A stretch of DNA of 64,000 nt from Mesobacillus jeotgali (GCF_900166585.1 NZ_FVZC01000009.1:1054001-1118000), one strand, 5' to 3'. Positions 35,452 to 44,307 are shown, counted from the first letter of the stretch. Made by a program: numbers and translations. The notes: generated by a model from the sequence alone, not told the origin.

Positions 35452-36312
35452 TTAGGCTGCCTTTCTTCCATACTCTTTGGGAGTGAGGTAGCCTAATTTT
35501 TCTTGTATTCTTTCCTCGTTATAATGTTTTATAAAGTTATCAACTTTCTTTACTACTTCAATATTGGGCAAGGAATTAAATTTACAGTATTGAAATTCCT
35601 CACTCTTTAAATTTGAATGAAACGATTCAATCACCGCATTATCCCAACAGTTTCCCCGTCTAGACATACTGCTAACCAGATTGCGTTCTTTCACGAGATT
35701 CTGAAAGGCATAGGAAGTATAGACACTGCCTTGATCGCTGTGAATAATGACATCTTCTGGCTGGTTGCGCTTCTTCAATGCTTCCTTTAATGTATCGATC
35801 ACAAGGGGCGCCTGTTGGTGGTTATAAAGTTTATATGTAACAATCTCATTATTGTACAAATCCAAGATTGTAGAGAGATACAAAGTGATGCTTCCATACT
35901 GAATATAGGTAATGTCGGTTACCCACTTTTCATTCGGTTTCGAAGCGGAAAAATCCCTGTTAAGAAGGTTTGGGGCAATCACTTCACTTTCTCCCTGCGA
36001 CTTCCACTTTCTCTTTGGTTTCACTTTGCATTATAGATGATGCTTCTGCATGATTCTTTGGACTGTATTCCGGTTCAGATTAATCTTATGTTCATGTTTT
36101 AAGATGGCCTTTATTTTGCGGTGTCCATTTCTGTATTTCGTGTCTTTGCAGATCTGAATGATGAGGTCTTCATGTTCATTTTTATGTTCCCTTATACCTT
36201 TAAGCCAGCGATAGTAAGTAGAACGGGGAACGCCTAAAACGCCCAGAATTGCTTTAACAGTATATTTCTTACCCAATAGTTCAACCAGTTCAATTACTAC
36301 TCTTTTATCCAC
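35452..36312 (-). pseudogene. IS3 transposase OrfB, interrupted by a nonsense codon
   Basis: Frame 36312-35452 encodes an rve-type DDE transposase: first D in KWVTDITYIQY, second in IIHSDQGSVYTS, and NCWDNAVIESFHSNLKSEEF holding the glutamate, with the upstream HTH_21 region YRNGHRKIKAILKHEH. A TAA at 36031-36033 stands between QKHHL and CKVKPKRKWK, in the same frame; a CAA to TAA change is the simplest cause. Overlaps the end of OrfA, where an A6G run could permit -1 frameshifting. Confidence 0.85.
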
Positions 36313-36614
36313 TCCTTTTTCATCGCCAAATACTTTTTTAAAATTTCATTCTCCATTTTTAAATGGGTTAGCTGATTATTTAGTCGCTCGTCTTTAGTGG
36401 AAAACTCAGGCCCGTGTCCATATGAGTATTGCTTTCCGATTGGCTGGTCAAATCGATGCATCTGGCCATCTCGATACCATTTCATCCAAGTTTTGATCTG
36501 AGTGGTATTCTTAATTCCATACTTCTCCATAATCTCTTTGTTCGTTAATTTTCCTTCTATCTTTGCCTTAACTACCGCCCATTTGGTTTCTCCTGAATAT
36601 ACGTTTTTGCCCAC
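36297..36614 (-). CDS. IS3 transposase OrfA
   Basis: 105 aa helix-turn-helix and leucine-zipper protein of IS3 elements. KWAVVKAKIEGKLTNKEIME and YGIKNTTQIKTWMKWYRDGQ are the HTH, and the C-terminal NNQLTHLKMENEILKKYLAM is the zipper. GTG 36614 has AAGGTG 7 nt upstream. It binds the terminal repeats and normally fuses with OrfB by -1 frameshift. Confidence 0.88.
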   Translation of the reverse strand: MGKNVYSGETKWAVVKAKIEGKLTNKEIMEKYGIKNTTQIKTWMKWYRDGQMHRFDQPIGKQYSYGHGPEFSTKDERLNNQLTHLKMENEILKKYLAMKKEWIKE

Positions 36615-36708
36615 GCAAAAACACCTTCGATAAATGTTCTGTTTACAGTTTAACATTTAGGAGGTGTTTTATATTGTCTCATATGATTAGGTTAGTCCAG
36701 GTATTTCC

Positions 36709-36951
36709 ATGGTTTTTATTGATTTGGTATATAATTTTTTTCGAAGATGGTTATTATACATTCTTGCAGTTTTAATCACAGAAAGCGTGTTTGTTGTTAT
36801 TGTTTCCGTCATTTTATTTTCAATAAGTTTGTATGATGTCTTATTTAATTACAGTCTGGCTAAATTGAAAAAATCAAACCTTAAATTTTATCTCGCTGGT
36901 TTGGATACGATATATGTTTCCATTTTTGTTTTTTATCTATTTCTTTCTTAG
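36709..36951 (+). CDS. Small membrane protein, 80 aa
   Basis: Two or three membrane spans (LLYILAVLITESVFVVIVSV, YVSIFVFYLFLS). It begins 27 bp after the right end of the IS3 element with only a weak CCAGG binding site, so the element may have removed its promoter or 5' part. No family recognised. AT-rich and otherwise like its neighbours. Confidence 0.45.
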   Translation: MVFIDLVYNFFRRWLLYILAVLITESVFVVIVSVILFSISLYDVLFNYSLAKLKKSNLKFYLAGLDTIYVSIFVFYLFLS

Positions 36952-37016
36952 ATTCAAGATACAAATGAGAGAGCGTTAGTTTAGGATGTCTTATCTTTAA
37001 TATTTGGAGGGTTAAT

Positions 37017-37457
37017 GTGGACAATTCAACAGGGGAAACAGTACAAGAATTAATACATAAAGATCAGTTGTTAGAAGCATTTCCGATTATGAATCAGTTA
37101 CGAACAGATCTGACAGAAGAGACATATCTAGCTTTGCTTGAAGAGATGAGGGAAGACGGGTATTCGCTGTTTGCTTTATATAAGGATAACCAACTCGTAT
37201 CAGTAGCGGGTTTAAGTTGGAGAGTTAATTTTTATAATAAACGACACGTTTTCATTTATGATTTGGTAACAGATCATGCGTACCGTTCATATGGATTTGG
37301 AGAAAAGTTATTAAGTTATATACATAACTGGGCAAAAGAGAATGGGGCAGAATATGTTGCATTAGAATCAGGAATTCACCGATCAAATGCTCATCGTTTT
37401 TATGAGGAAAAATTTAATTATGAAAAATGGTGTTATTCATTCAGAAAAGAATTGTAA
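37017..37457 (+). CDS. GNAT family N-acetyltransferase
   Basis: 146 aa. IYDLVTDHAYRSYGFGEKLL (about 80-99) is the acetyl-CoA binding loop and EYVALESGIHRSNAHRFYEE the C-terminal signature of aminoglycoside-like GNAT enzymes. N-terminus ELIHKDQLLEAFPIMNQLRT is common in Bacillus acetyltransferases of unknown substrate. GTG follows TGGAGGGTTAAT. Confidence 0.87.
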   Translation: MDNSTGETVQELIHKDQLLEAFPIMNQLRTDLTEETYLALLEEMREDGYSLFALYKDNQLVSVAGLSWRVNFYNKRHVFIYDLVTDHAYRSYGFGEKLLSYIHNWAKENGAEYVALESGIHRSNAHRFYEEKFNYEKWCYSFRKEL

Positions 37458-37619
37458 ATATGTGTGGGTACAGTGCAGCCTTTAAAATATTATTAAAATT
37501 AAGAGTGTTAGCAGTAGTTCGGCTCATATCTCGACCGGTTGGTCTTTAATTTTTTTAATACATACCATAGGTAATTTATGGGGAAGGTATTTTTAGTATA
37601 TCTTTTTTGGAGGTTGCTT

Positions 37620-38642
37620 ATGGAGGGAAAGGGAAGCCAGATCAGGCTGACAGCAGGTGAGATTGCTCAACTTTGGGTTCAATATTTAAACGATAGTGCA
37701 AGTGTCTGCGTTCTTTCGTTTTTTTTAGAAAAAGCTGAGGATGAAGAAATTAGGCCTCTAATTAAATTTGCTTTAGAGCTATCTCAATCACACATTCAAA
37801 CAATTACAGCGATTTTAAAAGAAGAAAAAAATGTTACTCCACACGGTTTTAGTATAGAAGAGGATGTTGATTTAACTGCTCCCAGGCTTTATTCAGACGG
37901 TTTTGTCCTAAATTTTATAAACCAAATGTCTAAGGTGGGACTTACATCTTATGCGAGCAGTGTGTCAGCATCTGTAAGAGACGACATAAAAACCTATTAT
38001 ATGGACTGTCTTTCCGAAACAATGAATTTATATAAAAAATCAACTGATTTATTATTGTCAAAAGGATTGTTTATAAGATCACCCAGTTTGCCTAATTTGG
38101 AAAAGGTTGAATTTGTGAAAAAGCAATGGTTTATGCTAGATGTTTTTGGCGAGAAAAGACCACTAATAGCTGCTGAAGTAGATAATTTATTTTCTAATCT
38201 CCAACGGAATGCTTTGGGGGTTGCTACGCTAACCGGATTTAGTCAGGTTGCACAAAATAAGGATGTAAAACAATTCTTTTTAAAAGGATTGGAAATTGGT
38301 AATAAGCATGTAAAATTATTTAGAGCTAAGTTAGAGGAAAGTAAACTACCTGCACCAATGGGGTGGGATTCCGAGATTACAAATAGTACATCGAAAACAT
38401 TTTCAGATAAACTTATGATGTTTTTCACCTCAGGTTTGATTTCTTTGAGCATTGGTTATTATGGTACAGCCGTTAGTCAAAGTCCTAGAGGTGATATTAG
38501 TTCAATGTATAACAGGCTATCATTGGAAGTTCAGTTGTATTCTGAAGATGGAGCTAATATTATGATAAAAAATGGATGGTTGGAGCAGCCTCCAATGGCT
38601 AGCGATAGAGATGAATTGATTAGGAGAAAGAGTCAATTATAA
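37620..38642 (+). CDS. DUF3231 family protein
   Basis: 340 aa, second DUF3231 paralogue: LTAGEIAQLWVQYLNDSASV begins the first half and IAAEVDNLFSNLQRNALGVA the second; C-terminal GANIMIKNGWLEQPPMA matches GAKIMIKNGWTEEPPQ of the paralogue at 20241-21239. Start ATG 37620 has TTTTTTGGAGG 7 nt upstream. CATACCATA at 37561-37569 resembles a forespore sigma -10 element, but no -35 was identified. Role probably in spores; mechanism unknown. Confidence 0.87.
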   Translation: MEGKGSQIRLTAGEIAQLWVQYLNDSASVCVLSFFLEKAEDEEIRPLIKFALELSQSHIQTITAILKEEKNVTPHGFSIEEDVDLTAPRLYSDGFVLNFINQMSKVGLTSYASSVSASVRDDIKTYYMDCLSETMNLYKKSTDLLLSKGLFIRSPSLPNLEKVEFVKKQWFMLDVFGEKRPLIAAEVDNLFSNLQRNALGVATLTGFSQVAQNKDVKQFFLKGLEIGNKHVKLFRAKLEESKLPAPMGWDSEITNSTSKTFSDKLMMFFTSGLISLSIGYYGTAVSQSPRGDISSMYNRLSLEVQLYSEDGANIMIKNGWLEQPPMASDRDELIRRKSQL

Positions 38643-38742
38643 AGGAGATTATTCTTATCTTTGAAATCGTTGTATGGAGAAGACGAAGATGTTCAAACCG
38701 TCGGTAAATTATATGCAAAATCTATAACTATATATAAGACTA

Positions 38743-38786
38743 ATAAAAAAAATAGACCATTGGTTATTATATCCCAATGGTCTATT
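38743..38786 (-). terminator. Terminator of ggt
   Basis: AATAGACCATTGG (38751-38763) and CCAATGGTCTATT (38774-38786) are exact 13-bp complements with a 10-nt loop. On the minus strand the stem runs into TTTTTTTATTAG, a strong T tract. It also ends the preceding DUF3231 transcript, less strongly. Confidence 0.88.
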
Positions 38787-38841
38787 TGCTTTTCGTTATT
38801 TAAGTTTGTGTCTTAAAGAAAAATCGTAACTGTCTCTCAAT

Positions 38842-40611
38842 TTATTTTCGATTGCCCTTCAGGTTAATCCCAATCGCTGCTCCGTTCCGGCTTGAGTCGG
38901 CTACACCCTTAAAAGTTCCGTTTTCACGATCGATCAGAATGCTTTGGACATTGCCGATGGTAGTCGGGCTGTCCCAAAATTTATGACCCATGGCATTCAG
39001 TTGGGTTAATGTATCAGCGCTAATACCATCTTCATAACGGTAGGAATTCGGATTGTTGGTATAGATTCTTGGTTCTTCGACGGCTTTCTTTAATTCCATA
39101 TCGTACTCAATTGCATGTAAAATGGTTTGCAGCACCGAAGTTATTATCGTTGGGCCCCCAGGAGAGCCGACAGTCAAGACTGGTTCGCCATTATCGAAAA
39201 CAATGGTAGGAGTCATGCTGCTTAAAGGACGTTTGTTTGGCTGAACTTCATTCGCACCGCCAGGTACTGCGTCAAAGTCGGTCAATTCATTATTCAGCAT
39301 GAAACCATAACCAGGAACCATGATGCCTGTGCCAAAAACTTGTTCGATAGTAGTAGTGTAGGAGACAACATTTCCCCATCTGTCTGTGACGGAAAAATGG
39401 GTTGTTTCTCCATATTTTTTGTCATTCGGCTGGCTTGTAGGTGAATAGTTAGCTTCGGAATTCTCATATTTCCAAGGATCACCGGCTGTTGGATTCTGAT
39501 TTGCTGAATCCATTTTGATCAGCTCCTGACGTTCCTTGATGTATTCTGGATGAAGAAGACCTATAACTGGAACATTGACAAATTCAGGATCCCCAGCGTA
39601 TACAGCCCGGTCCGCATAGGCAAGATGCATAGCTTCTGCAAGGAGGTGATATTTTTCTGTGGATCTGACATCATATTGGGATAAATTGAAACCATCTAGT
39701 ATTTTTAACATTTGCAGCAGGAAGACACCTCCAGAGCTTGGTGGGGGCATACTGGCAATTTCGTAACCCTGATAGTCTCCCCAAACTGGCTGATCAACAG
39801 TTACATCATATTTTGCCAAGTCATCGGAAGTCATTGATCCTCCAAAGTCCTGGACAACTCCAGCAACCGCTTCTGCAATTTCTCCTTTATAAAAGGCATC
39901 AGTACCTTTTGATCGGATTAGCTTAAAGGTATTGGCCAAATCATCCTGAACGAGGATGTCTCCCTCCTGAAGAGGCTTTCCATCAGGGAGGAAAACTTCA
40001 CCTGCTGCTGATTTTGATAATTTGTCTTGACTTTCGGCAATGGCATCTGCCAGTACAGAATCTATAGGAAATCCCTTATCAGCCAGTTTAACGGCCGGGC
40101 CGATCAGCTGCTCAAGCGGGCGCGTTCCCCACATGTCAAGAGCAGTTTCAAGTCCTTTCAGCGTGCCAGGTACACCCACTGCAGTACCCCCAGTTGACCG
40201 AACAGAAAAAGGAATAGGTTTTCCATTTTCATCAAGGAACATGTCCGGAGTCGCCCCTTGAGGAGCCCGCTCTCGACTGTTTATAATTTTGGTTTCCTTT
40301 GTTTTTCCGTCATAGACCATCATGAATCCGCCGCCGCCAATTCCGGACATCATTGGCTCAACTACGGTTAGTGCAAACTGGATAGCAACAGCAGCATCAA
40401 TTGCATTACCGCCTTTTCGCAGGACTTCGGCGCCAATCTCGGATGCAAGAGGATGAGCTGTTGCAACCATTCCATCCTTGCCTACATCGACCTGGCTGTA
40501 CTGGTCGTAGCTGAATTCCGGTTTTTTTGCGAATCCAGCTGCAGGAATGGTACCGGCCAGCAACAAGAGACTTAGTATAGCCATGAAACTCATACGTAGG
40601 ATATTTTTCAA
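38842..40611 (-). CDS. ggt: Gamma-glutamyltransferase
   Basis: 589 aa secreted precursor. Signal peptide LKNILRMSFMAILSLLLLAG then PAAGFA. Self-cleavage to large and small subunits occurs before the threonine of GETTHFSVTDRWGN (near 400), which becomes the nucleophile; PGGPTIITSVLQTI and LSSMTPTIV lie in the small subunit, and SRERAP near 115 binds the gamma-glutamyl carboxylate. The enzyme hydrolyses or transfers gamma-glutamyl groups from glutathione, glutamine or poly-gamma-glutamate outside the cell. TTG 40611 has AGGAGG 7 nt upstream. Transcribed alone, with a dyad at its promoter. Confidence 0.95.
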   Translation of the reverse strand: MKNILRMSFMAILSLLLLAGTIPAAGFAKKPEFSYDQYSQVDVGKDGMVATAHPLASEIGAEVLRKGGNAIDAAVAIQFALTVVEPMMSGIGGGGFMMVYDGKTKETKIINSRERAPQGATPDMFLDENGKPIPFSVRSTGGTAVGVPGTLKGLETALDMWGTRPLEQLIGPAVKLADKGFPIDSVLADAIAESQDKLSKSAAGEVFLPDGKPLQEGDILVQDDLANTFKLIRSKGTDAFYKGEIAEAVAGVVQDFGGSMTSDDLAKYDVTVDQPVWGDYQGYEIASMPPPSSGGVFLLQMLKILDGFNLSQYDVRSTEKYHLLAEAMHLAYADRAVYAGDPEFVNVPVIGLLHPEYIKERQELIKMDSANQNPTAGDPWKYENSEANYSPTSQPNDKKYGETTHFSVTDRWGNVVSYTTTIEQVFGTGIMVPGYGFMLNNELTDFDAVPGGANEVQPNKRPLSSMTPTIVFDNGEPVLTVGSPGGPTIITSVLQTILHAIEYDMELKKAVEEPRIYTNNPNSYRYEDGISADTLTQLNAMGHKFWDSPTTIGNVQSILIDRENGTFKGVADSSRNGAAIGINLKGNRK

Positions 40612-40670
40612 ATTAATACCTCCTGTCAAAATTATTTTCAATATTATGGTAGGGGAAAAGAGAGTATAAT

Positions 40671-40685
40671 AGCAAACTATTTGCT
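40671..40685 (-). promoter_or_regulatory. Dyad at the ggt promoter region
   Basis: AGCAAACTATTTGCT is a perfect 6-bp inverted repeat with a 3-bp centre, next to TATACT on the minus strand (40662-40667) about 55 bp before the ggt start. It could be a repressor site. The factor is not known from sequence. Confidence 0.4.
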
Positions 40686-40777
40686 GAATTTTCCTAATTT
40701 TACATCTATTATACTAGTCTCATTAGTGATTATGATGAATAAAGCAGAAATCCCGCTAGGAAAAAAGGAGGGGTAGG

Positions 40778-40843
40778 ATGGAGTGGTTGAGTGGTTCAAT
40801 CCATTACATCAAGATTACTAAGGGCTTAATAAAGTTTAGGTAA
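40778..40843 (+). CDS. Possible 21-aa peptide
   Basis: A short frame MEWLSGSIHYIKITKGLIKF has a nearly ideal binding site AAAGGAGGGG 5 nt before its ATG. It lies in the 390-bp gap between ggt and the ProP-like gene, which otherwise holds no gene. It could be a leader peptide or chance; no conservation can be tested here. Confidence 0.35.
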   Translation: MEWLSGSIHYIKITKGLIKFR

Positions 40844-41002
40844 GGTCCCGATTAATTTCAGAATGAGAGGATTTCAACCCTTTGCTATTCTAAAAAAATA
40901 GTTACTTCCATAAATTTCATGTTTTTTATAGGTGTTAGTCAGGGAAAAGCTACTTATCAATTTATTATTTAGAAATACTAAATAAAGTTCAGGAGGGAAA
41001 AT

Positions 41003-42472
41003 GTGAATAAGCAACCAAGAGAAATTGCAAAAAAAGATATTTCAGTAGTAGACAGCGCTGAAGCAAAAAAATCAATGATGGGTACATCGATAGGGAATGC
41101 CATGGAGTGGTTTGATTTTGGTATTTATTCCTTCTTGGCCGTTACAATCGGAAAAGTGTTTTTTCCTGAAATTGACCCATCTTTCCAGTTGATTTATGCT
41201 TTTGCCACATTTGCCGTCGCCTTTATAGCGCGTCCAATAGGCGGCATGTTCTTTGGCATGATGGGTGACCGAATTGGCCGAAAGAATGTCTTGGCGATCA
41301 CAATGATCCTGATGTCGGTAGCTACTCTGAGTATAGGGTTAATACCTGGGTTCGCAACAATTGGAATTACTGCACAAGTCTTATTATTATTAGCAAGACT
41401 CGTTCAAGGTTTTTCTACCGGTGGTGAGTATGCGGGTGCAATGACATACATTGCCGAAACAACTCCCGATAAAAAAAGAAGCTTTATGGCAAGTGGTCTG
41501 GAAGTAGGAACGCTTGTAGGATTTATCGCAGGTGCTGGTCTTGTTACTGCTCTGACATACATCCTTGGTAGTGAAACGATGACTGCCTGGGGATGGAGGA
41601 TTCCATTCTTCATTGCTGCTCCTCTAGGCATAATCGGGTTCTATTTCCGTAATCATTTGGACGAAACGCCAGCATTTGAGGCGATGAATCAAACGATCGA
41701 AGAAAGAAAAGAAATTTCTTCCTTAAGAGAGATCTTTTCCGAGCATTGGAAAGCTCTTTTGATTTGTACAGCAATCGTAATTTTTTATAATGTTATGAGC
41801 TATACCGTTCTGACCTATATGCCATCTTATATGTCAGAAGAACTCGGGTACAGTGAAGAGAAGGGTTTGTTGCTTCTTGTCCTGGTCATGATTGCTATGA
41901 TCCCGCTAGTTTTGGCAATGGGGCATTTAAGTGATCGCTTTGGAAGAAATCGTATATTGAAAGCAGGTTTAATTGGAGCAATTATTCTTACCATACCTGC
42001 ATTTATGCTGGTCCGTTCAGGGAATATCTATTCTGCATTTTTTGGATTGCTGATACTTGGCGCACTGCTGTCGACATTCCAGGGCTCCCTGCCAGCAACT
42101 CTTCCATCATTATTTTTTACAAAAGTTCGTTATGGAGCACTCGCGATTACTTATAATACAGCGACCTCACTATTTGGCGGAACAACACCACTTCTTGTTG
42201 CATGGCTGGTGAGTGTAACGAATAATAAAATGGTCCCAGCCTATTATCTAATGGCGATGTGCGCATTCGGAATTATCATTGTCACCTTGTTTGTAAGAGA
42301 GACTGCAGGTAGATCACTTCGCGGATCCGCTCCAGTCGTTGAGCATGCAAGTGAAGTAAACGAAGTCCTTAAAAATCCGCAAAAAGCCTTCTGGTGGCAT
42401 GATGAATTAAAGTCAACCGGGAAAAACAGTCTTGGCAAAAGCTTATTGACGAATTTATTGCATAAGGATTGA
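41003..42472 (+). CDS. MFS metabolite:H+ symporter, ProP-like
   Basis: 489 aa, twelve membrane segments of the MHS family. The start MGTSIGNAMEWFDFGIYSFL is the family hallmark, the helix 2-3 loop is FGMMGDRIGRKNVL and helix 4-5 has LVQGFSTGGEYAGAMTYIAE. Members carry proline/betaine, citrate or other carboxylates with protons. Sequence resembles Bacillus proteins annotated ProP, but osmolyte transport is not proven and no osmosensory C-terminal coiled coil is seen. GTG follows TTCAGGAGGGAAAAT. Ends at a strong terminator. Confidence 0.85.
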   Translation: MNKQPREIAKKDISVVDSAEAKKSMMGTSIGNAMEWFDFGIYSFLAVTIGKVFFPEIDPSFQLIYAFATFAVAFIARPIGGMFFGMMGDRIGRKNVLAITMILMSVATLSIGLIPGFATIGITAQVLLLLARLVQGFSTGGEYAGAMTYIAETTPDKKRSFMASGLEVGTLVGFIAGAGLVTALTYILGSETMTAWGWRIPFFIAAPLGIIGFYFRNHLDETPAFEAMNQTIEERKEISSLREIFSEHWKALLICTAIVIFYNVMSYTVLTYMPSYMSEELGYSEEKGLLLLVLVMIAMIPLVLAMGHLSDRFGRNRILKAGLIGAIILTIPAFMLVRSGNIYSAFFGLLILGALLSTFQGSLPATLPSLFFTKVRYGALAITYNTATSLFGGTTPLLVAWLVSVTNNKMVPAYYLMAMCAFGIIIVTLFVRETAGRSLRGSAPVVEHASEVNEVLKNPQKAFWWHDELKSTGKNSLGKSLLTNLLHKD

Positions 42473-42480
42473 TCAATTAA

Positions 42481-42528
42481 AAAAACTTACTCAATGCCAA
42501 TGAAATGAGCATTTGAGTAAGTTTTTTT
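42481..42528. terminator. Terminator after the ProP-like gene
   Basis: AAAAACTTACTCAA (42481-42494) and TTGAGTAAGTTTTT (42513-42526) form a 14-bp perfect stem with A and T runs on both sides, so it can act in both directions. Confidence 0.92.
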
Positions 42529-42578
42529 ATTTATTCGGTACTATTATGTGGTTAGCTGAGGATCACCACCAGCCTATG

Positions 42579-42770
42579 TCTTGTCCGAACTTGCTTCTCC
42601 AACAGACAAAAAGCTTTTGTCTTATCAGAAGTTAGGGTTACTTCGAACATTTCAGGCGATCGCGACTGATCTTTTGTCCGAAGTAAGGGTTGCTTCGGAT
42701 ATTTCAGGCATTCGCGACTGTTCTTTTGTCCGAAGTTGGGGGGACTTCGGACATTCCGGGTGATCATGGA
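42579..42770. repeat. Short tandem array, 52-bp unit, 3-4 copies (array E)
   Basis: CTTTTGTCCGAAGT starts at 42671 and 42723, exactly 52 bp apart; a diverged copy begins at 42614 (57 bp away) and a fragment TTGTCCGAAC at 42581. In the last copy TGTCCGAAGT and ACTTCGGACA are exact 10-bp complements with a 7-nt loop. The array lies between convergent genes. Confidence 0.85.
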
Positions 42771-42833
42771 TTTTATTTAAAAAGGATGGTTTCTAACTCT
42801 AACAAAGGTTAGCCATAAGGCATCAGTTGAACC

Positions 42834-43787
42834 TTACTCATCATTCTTGGTGCCCCACCATCCCTTTTTACGAAAATACAAGGCAATGGATATTCCGATG
42901 ATAAGCATCAGGCTCAATGCATAAAAATAGCCAAAATCCCACTTTAATTCCGGGATGAATTCAAAGTTCATTCCATATAAACCAGCTAAAAAAGTCATTG
43001 GCAGAAAAATGACACTTACGAGAGTCAAAGTTTTCATGATCGTATTGGAATGATCGGCTTTGAGTGTCATCTGTAGATTGAAAATACTGTTTAAGCTTTC
43101 TTTAAATGTATCGAGTGCATTGATAACCCGGGCATAATTGTTGTTAAGGCTTTTTATAAAATAACCTGATTCTTCATTAGTGAAAGGGAAAGTATCAGAA
43201 CTGATAGTCTCCATTACATCTTCTTGTGCCTCAATGGTCTGCCTTAATTCATGCAGGGTTGCTTTCCACCGATATACATTCCTGGCAATTTTATTTTCGA
43301 ATGGATCTTTAAAAACCTTCTTCTCCAGACTTTGTATTTCATCTGAAATTTGATCAATCATTTCTAAATCCTGAGATATGATTTGATCAAGGAGGTGAAA
43401 CAGGATCATGCCTACATGGGACATTCTTACCGGATTTTCAATAAATGGTTTTTCTAAATTTTTAGCAAGAGAAAGATCTTTTTCAACCTTTGATACTACA
43501 TAATTGTGGCCAATCAATATCGTGACTTTAACACGACTGTAATCCTGTTGAATCGCAATTAAGGAAATGATTGCTTCATTTTTAAAGACATCAATCTTTG
43601 GAATATCACTAAATTCCTGCAGCCCTTTCAGCGCCAAGGGGTGGATGTTCAGATTATTTATAAAGTGTTCAAATTCCCCTGAATCAGTTGGAGGAAAGTG
43701 AATCCATGCAATTTCGTCATTGAAAGTTGGAAGGGAAATATTCTCTTTCTTAGAAACGGTTTTACTTTTTGCTGAATATATGAGCAT
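42834..43787 (-). CDS. corA: CorA-type magnesium/cobalt channel
   Basis: 317 aa. C-terminal two-helix pore with the selectivity motif YGMNFEF (about 276-282) after VSVIFLPMTFLAGL and before the second helix YFYALSLMLIIGISIALYF. The long N-terminal cytosolic domain with coiled helices (QISDEIQSLEKKVFKD) forms the funnel. Transports Mg2+ and related divalent ions into the cell as a pentamer. ATG follows AGGAG by about 9 nt. Monocistronic. Confidence 0.93.
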   Translation of the reverse strand: MLIYSAKSKTVSKKENISLPTFNDEIAWIHFPPTDSGEFEHFINNLNIHPLALKGLQEFSDIPKIDVFKNEAIISLIAIQQDYSRVKVTILIGHNYVVSKVEKDLSLAKNLEKPFIENPVRMSHVGMILFHLLDQIISQDLEMIDQISDEIQSLEKKVFKDPFENKIARNVYRWKATLHELRQTIEAQEDVMETISSDTFPFTNEESGYFIKSLNNNYARVINALDTFKESLNSIFNLQMTLKADHSNTIMKTLTLVSVIFLPMTFLAGLYGMNFEFIPELKWDFGYFYALSLMLIIGISIALYFRKKGWWGTKNDE

Positions 43788-43965
43788 TTCGATTTTTCTC
43801 CTAAGGTGTATTTACCTTTATTTTGTGTTTAAATGGAAACTTTTATTAAATAACAGTGATGGGTGCAAAGAATTGAAGTAATTGGTGTAATACATGTCAG
43901 GAAGGATTATCGGCTTTTTTGGTGAATAAGATATTACAGAAATTTGAAAAAGGCTGTGATTGATA

Positions 43966-44076
43966 ATGGGGAAAGGACAAAAATGGAGATACTTATGTGT
44001 CTTATTCATTGGTATTTTGATAGGTTATTTTGCAATTCCAATGCTCTTAATTTTAATTGATCGGATCGCCAAATAA
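43966..44076 (+). CDS. Small membrane peptide, 36 aa
   Basis: MGKGQKWRYLCVLFIGILIG and on to FAIPMLLILIDRIAK: one or two membrane spans flanked by basic residues. The ribosome site AAAAAGG lies 12 nt upstream, a bit far. Followed by another small membrane gene. Unrecognised. Confidence 0.45.
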   Translation: MGKGQKWRYLCVLFIGILIGYFAIPMLLILIDRIAK

Positions 44077-44130
44077 AATTGCAGAATAGCAGGAGAAGCA
44101 ATTACGCGATGGGAAAGTAGAGGGAATGTA

Positions 44131-44307
44131 ATGAAGGAACACTTTCAAAAACATATTAAATGGTACCTCTTGATCATACTTTTTTATAGAATTTACTATT
44201 TGGTTCTTTACGAATGGAAGGGTTTAAGCTGGGAAACGAACTGGGGAACGGTTATGCAAATCTCTACTCTTGCATTTCTGTTCTATTTATTACATAGCAA
44301 ACCTTGA
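44131..44307 (+). CDS. Small membrane protein, 58 aa
   Basis: ATG 44131 has GAGGG 7 nt upstream. Reads MKEHFQKHIKWYLLIILFYR, a short loop LYEWKGLSWETNWG, then a second span VMQISTLAFLFYLLHSK. Two-span topology, family unknown. A GGAGAAAA/TTTTCTCC hairpin at about 44333-44362 follows, without a T tract. Confidence 0.55.
   Translation: MKEHFQKHIKWYLLIILFYRIYYLVLYEWKGLSWETNWGTVMQISTLAFLFYLLHSKP

Larger units (their letters stand above)
35429..36682 (-). mobile_element. IS3-family insertion sequence
   Basis: About 1.25 kb with terminal inverted repeats: ATGAGACACACATAAAACACC at the left (35429) and the complement of ATGAGACAATATAAAACACC at the right (36682), with one gap. OrfA and OrfB are on the minus strand with the IS3 arrangement. 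The flanks (CTAA and ATGA) do not show a clear target duplication. OrfB has an in-frame TAA, so the copy is probably not autonomous. Confidence 0.88.

Noticed and set aside
38660..38814. TTG-started 51-codon frame after the DUF3231 gene
   Set aside because: It runs through the perfect ggt terminator hairpin; spacing from AAGGAG is 12 nt. Not convincing.
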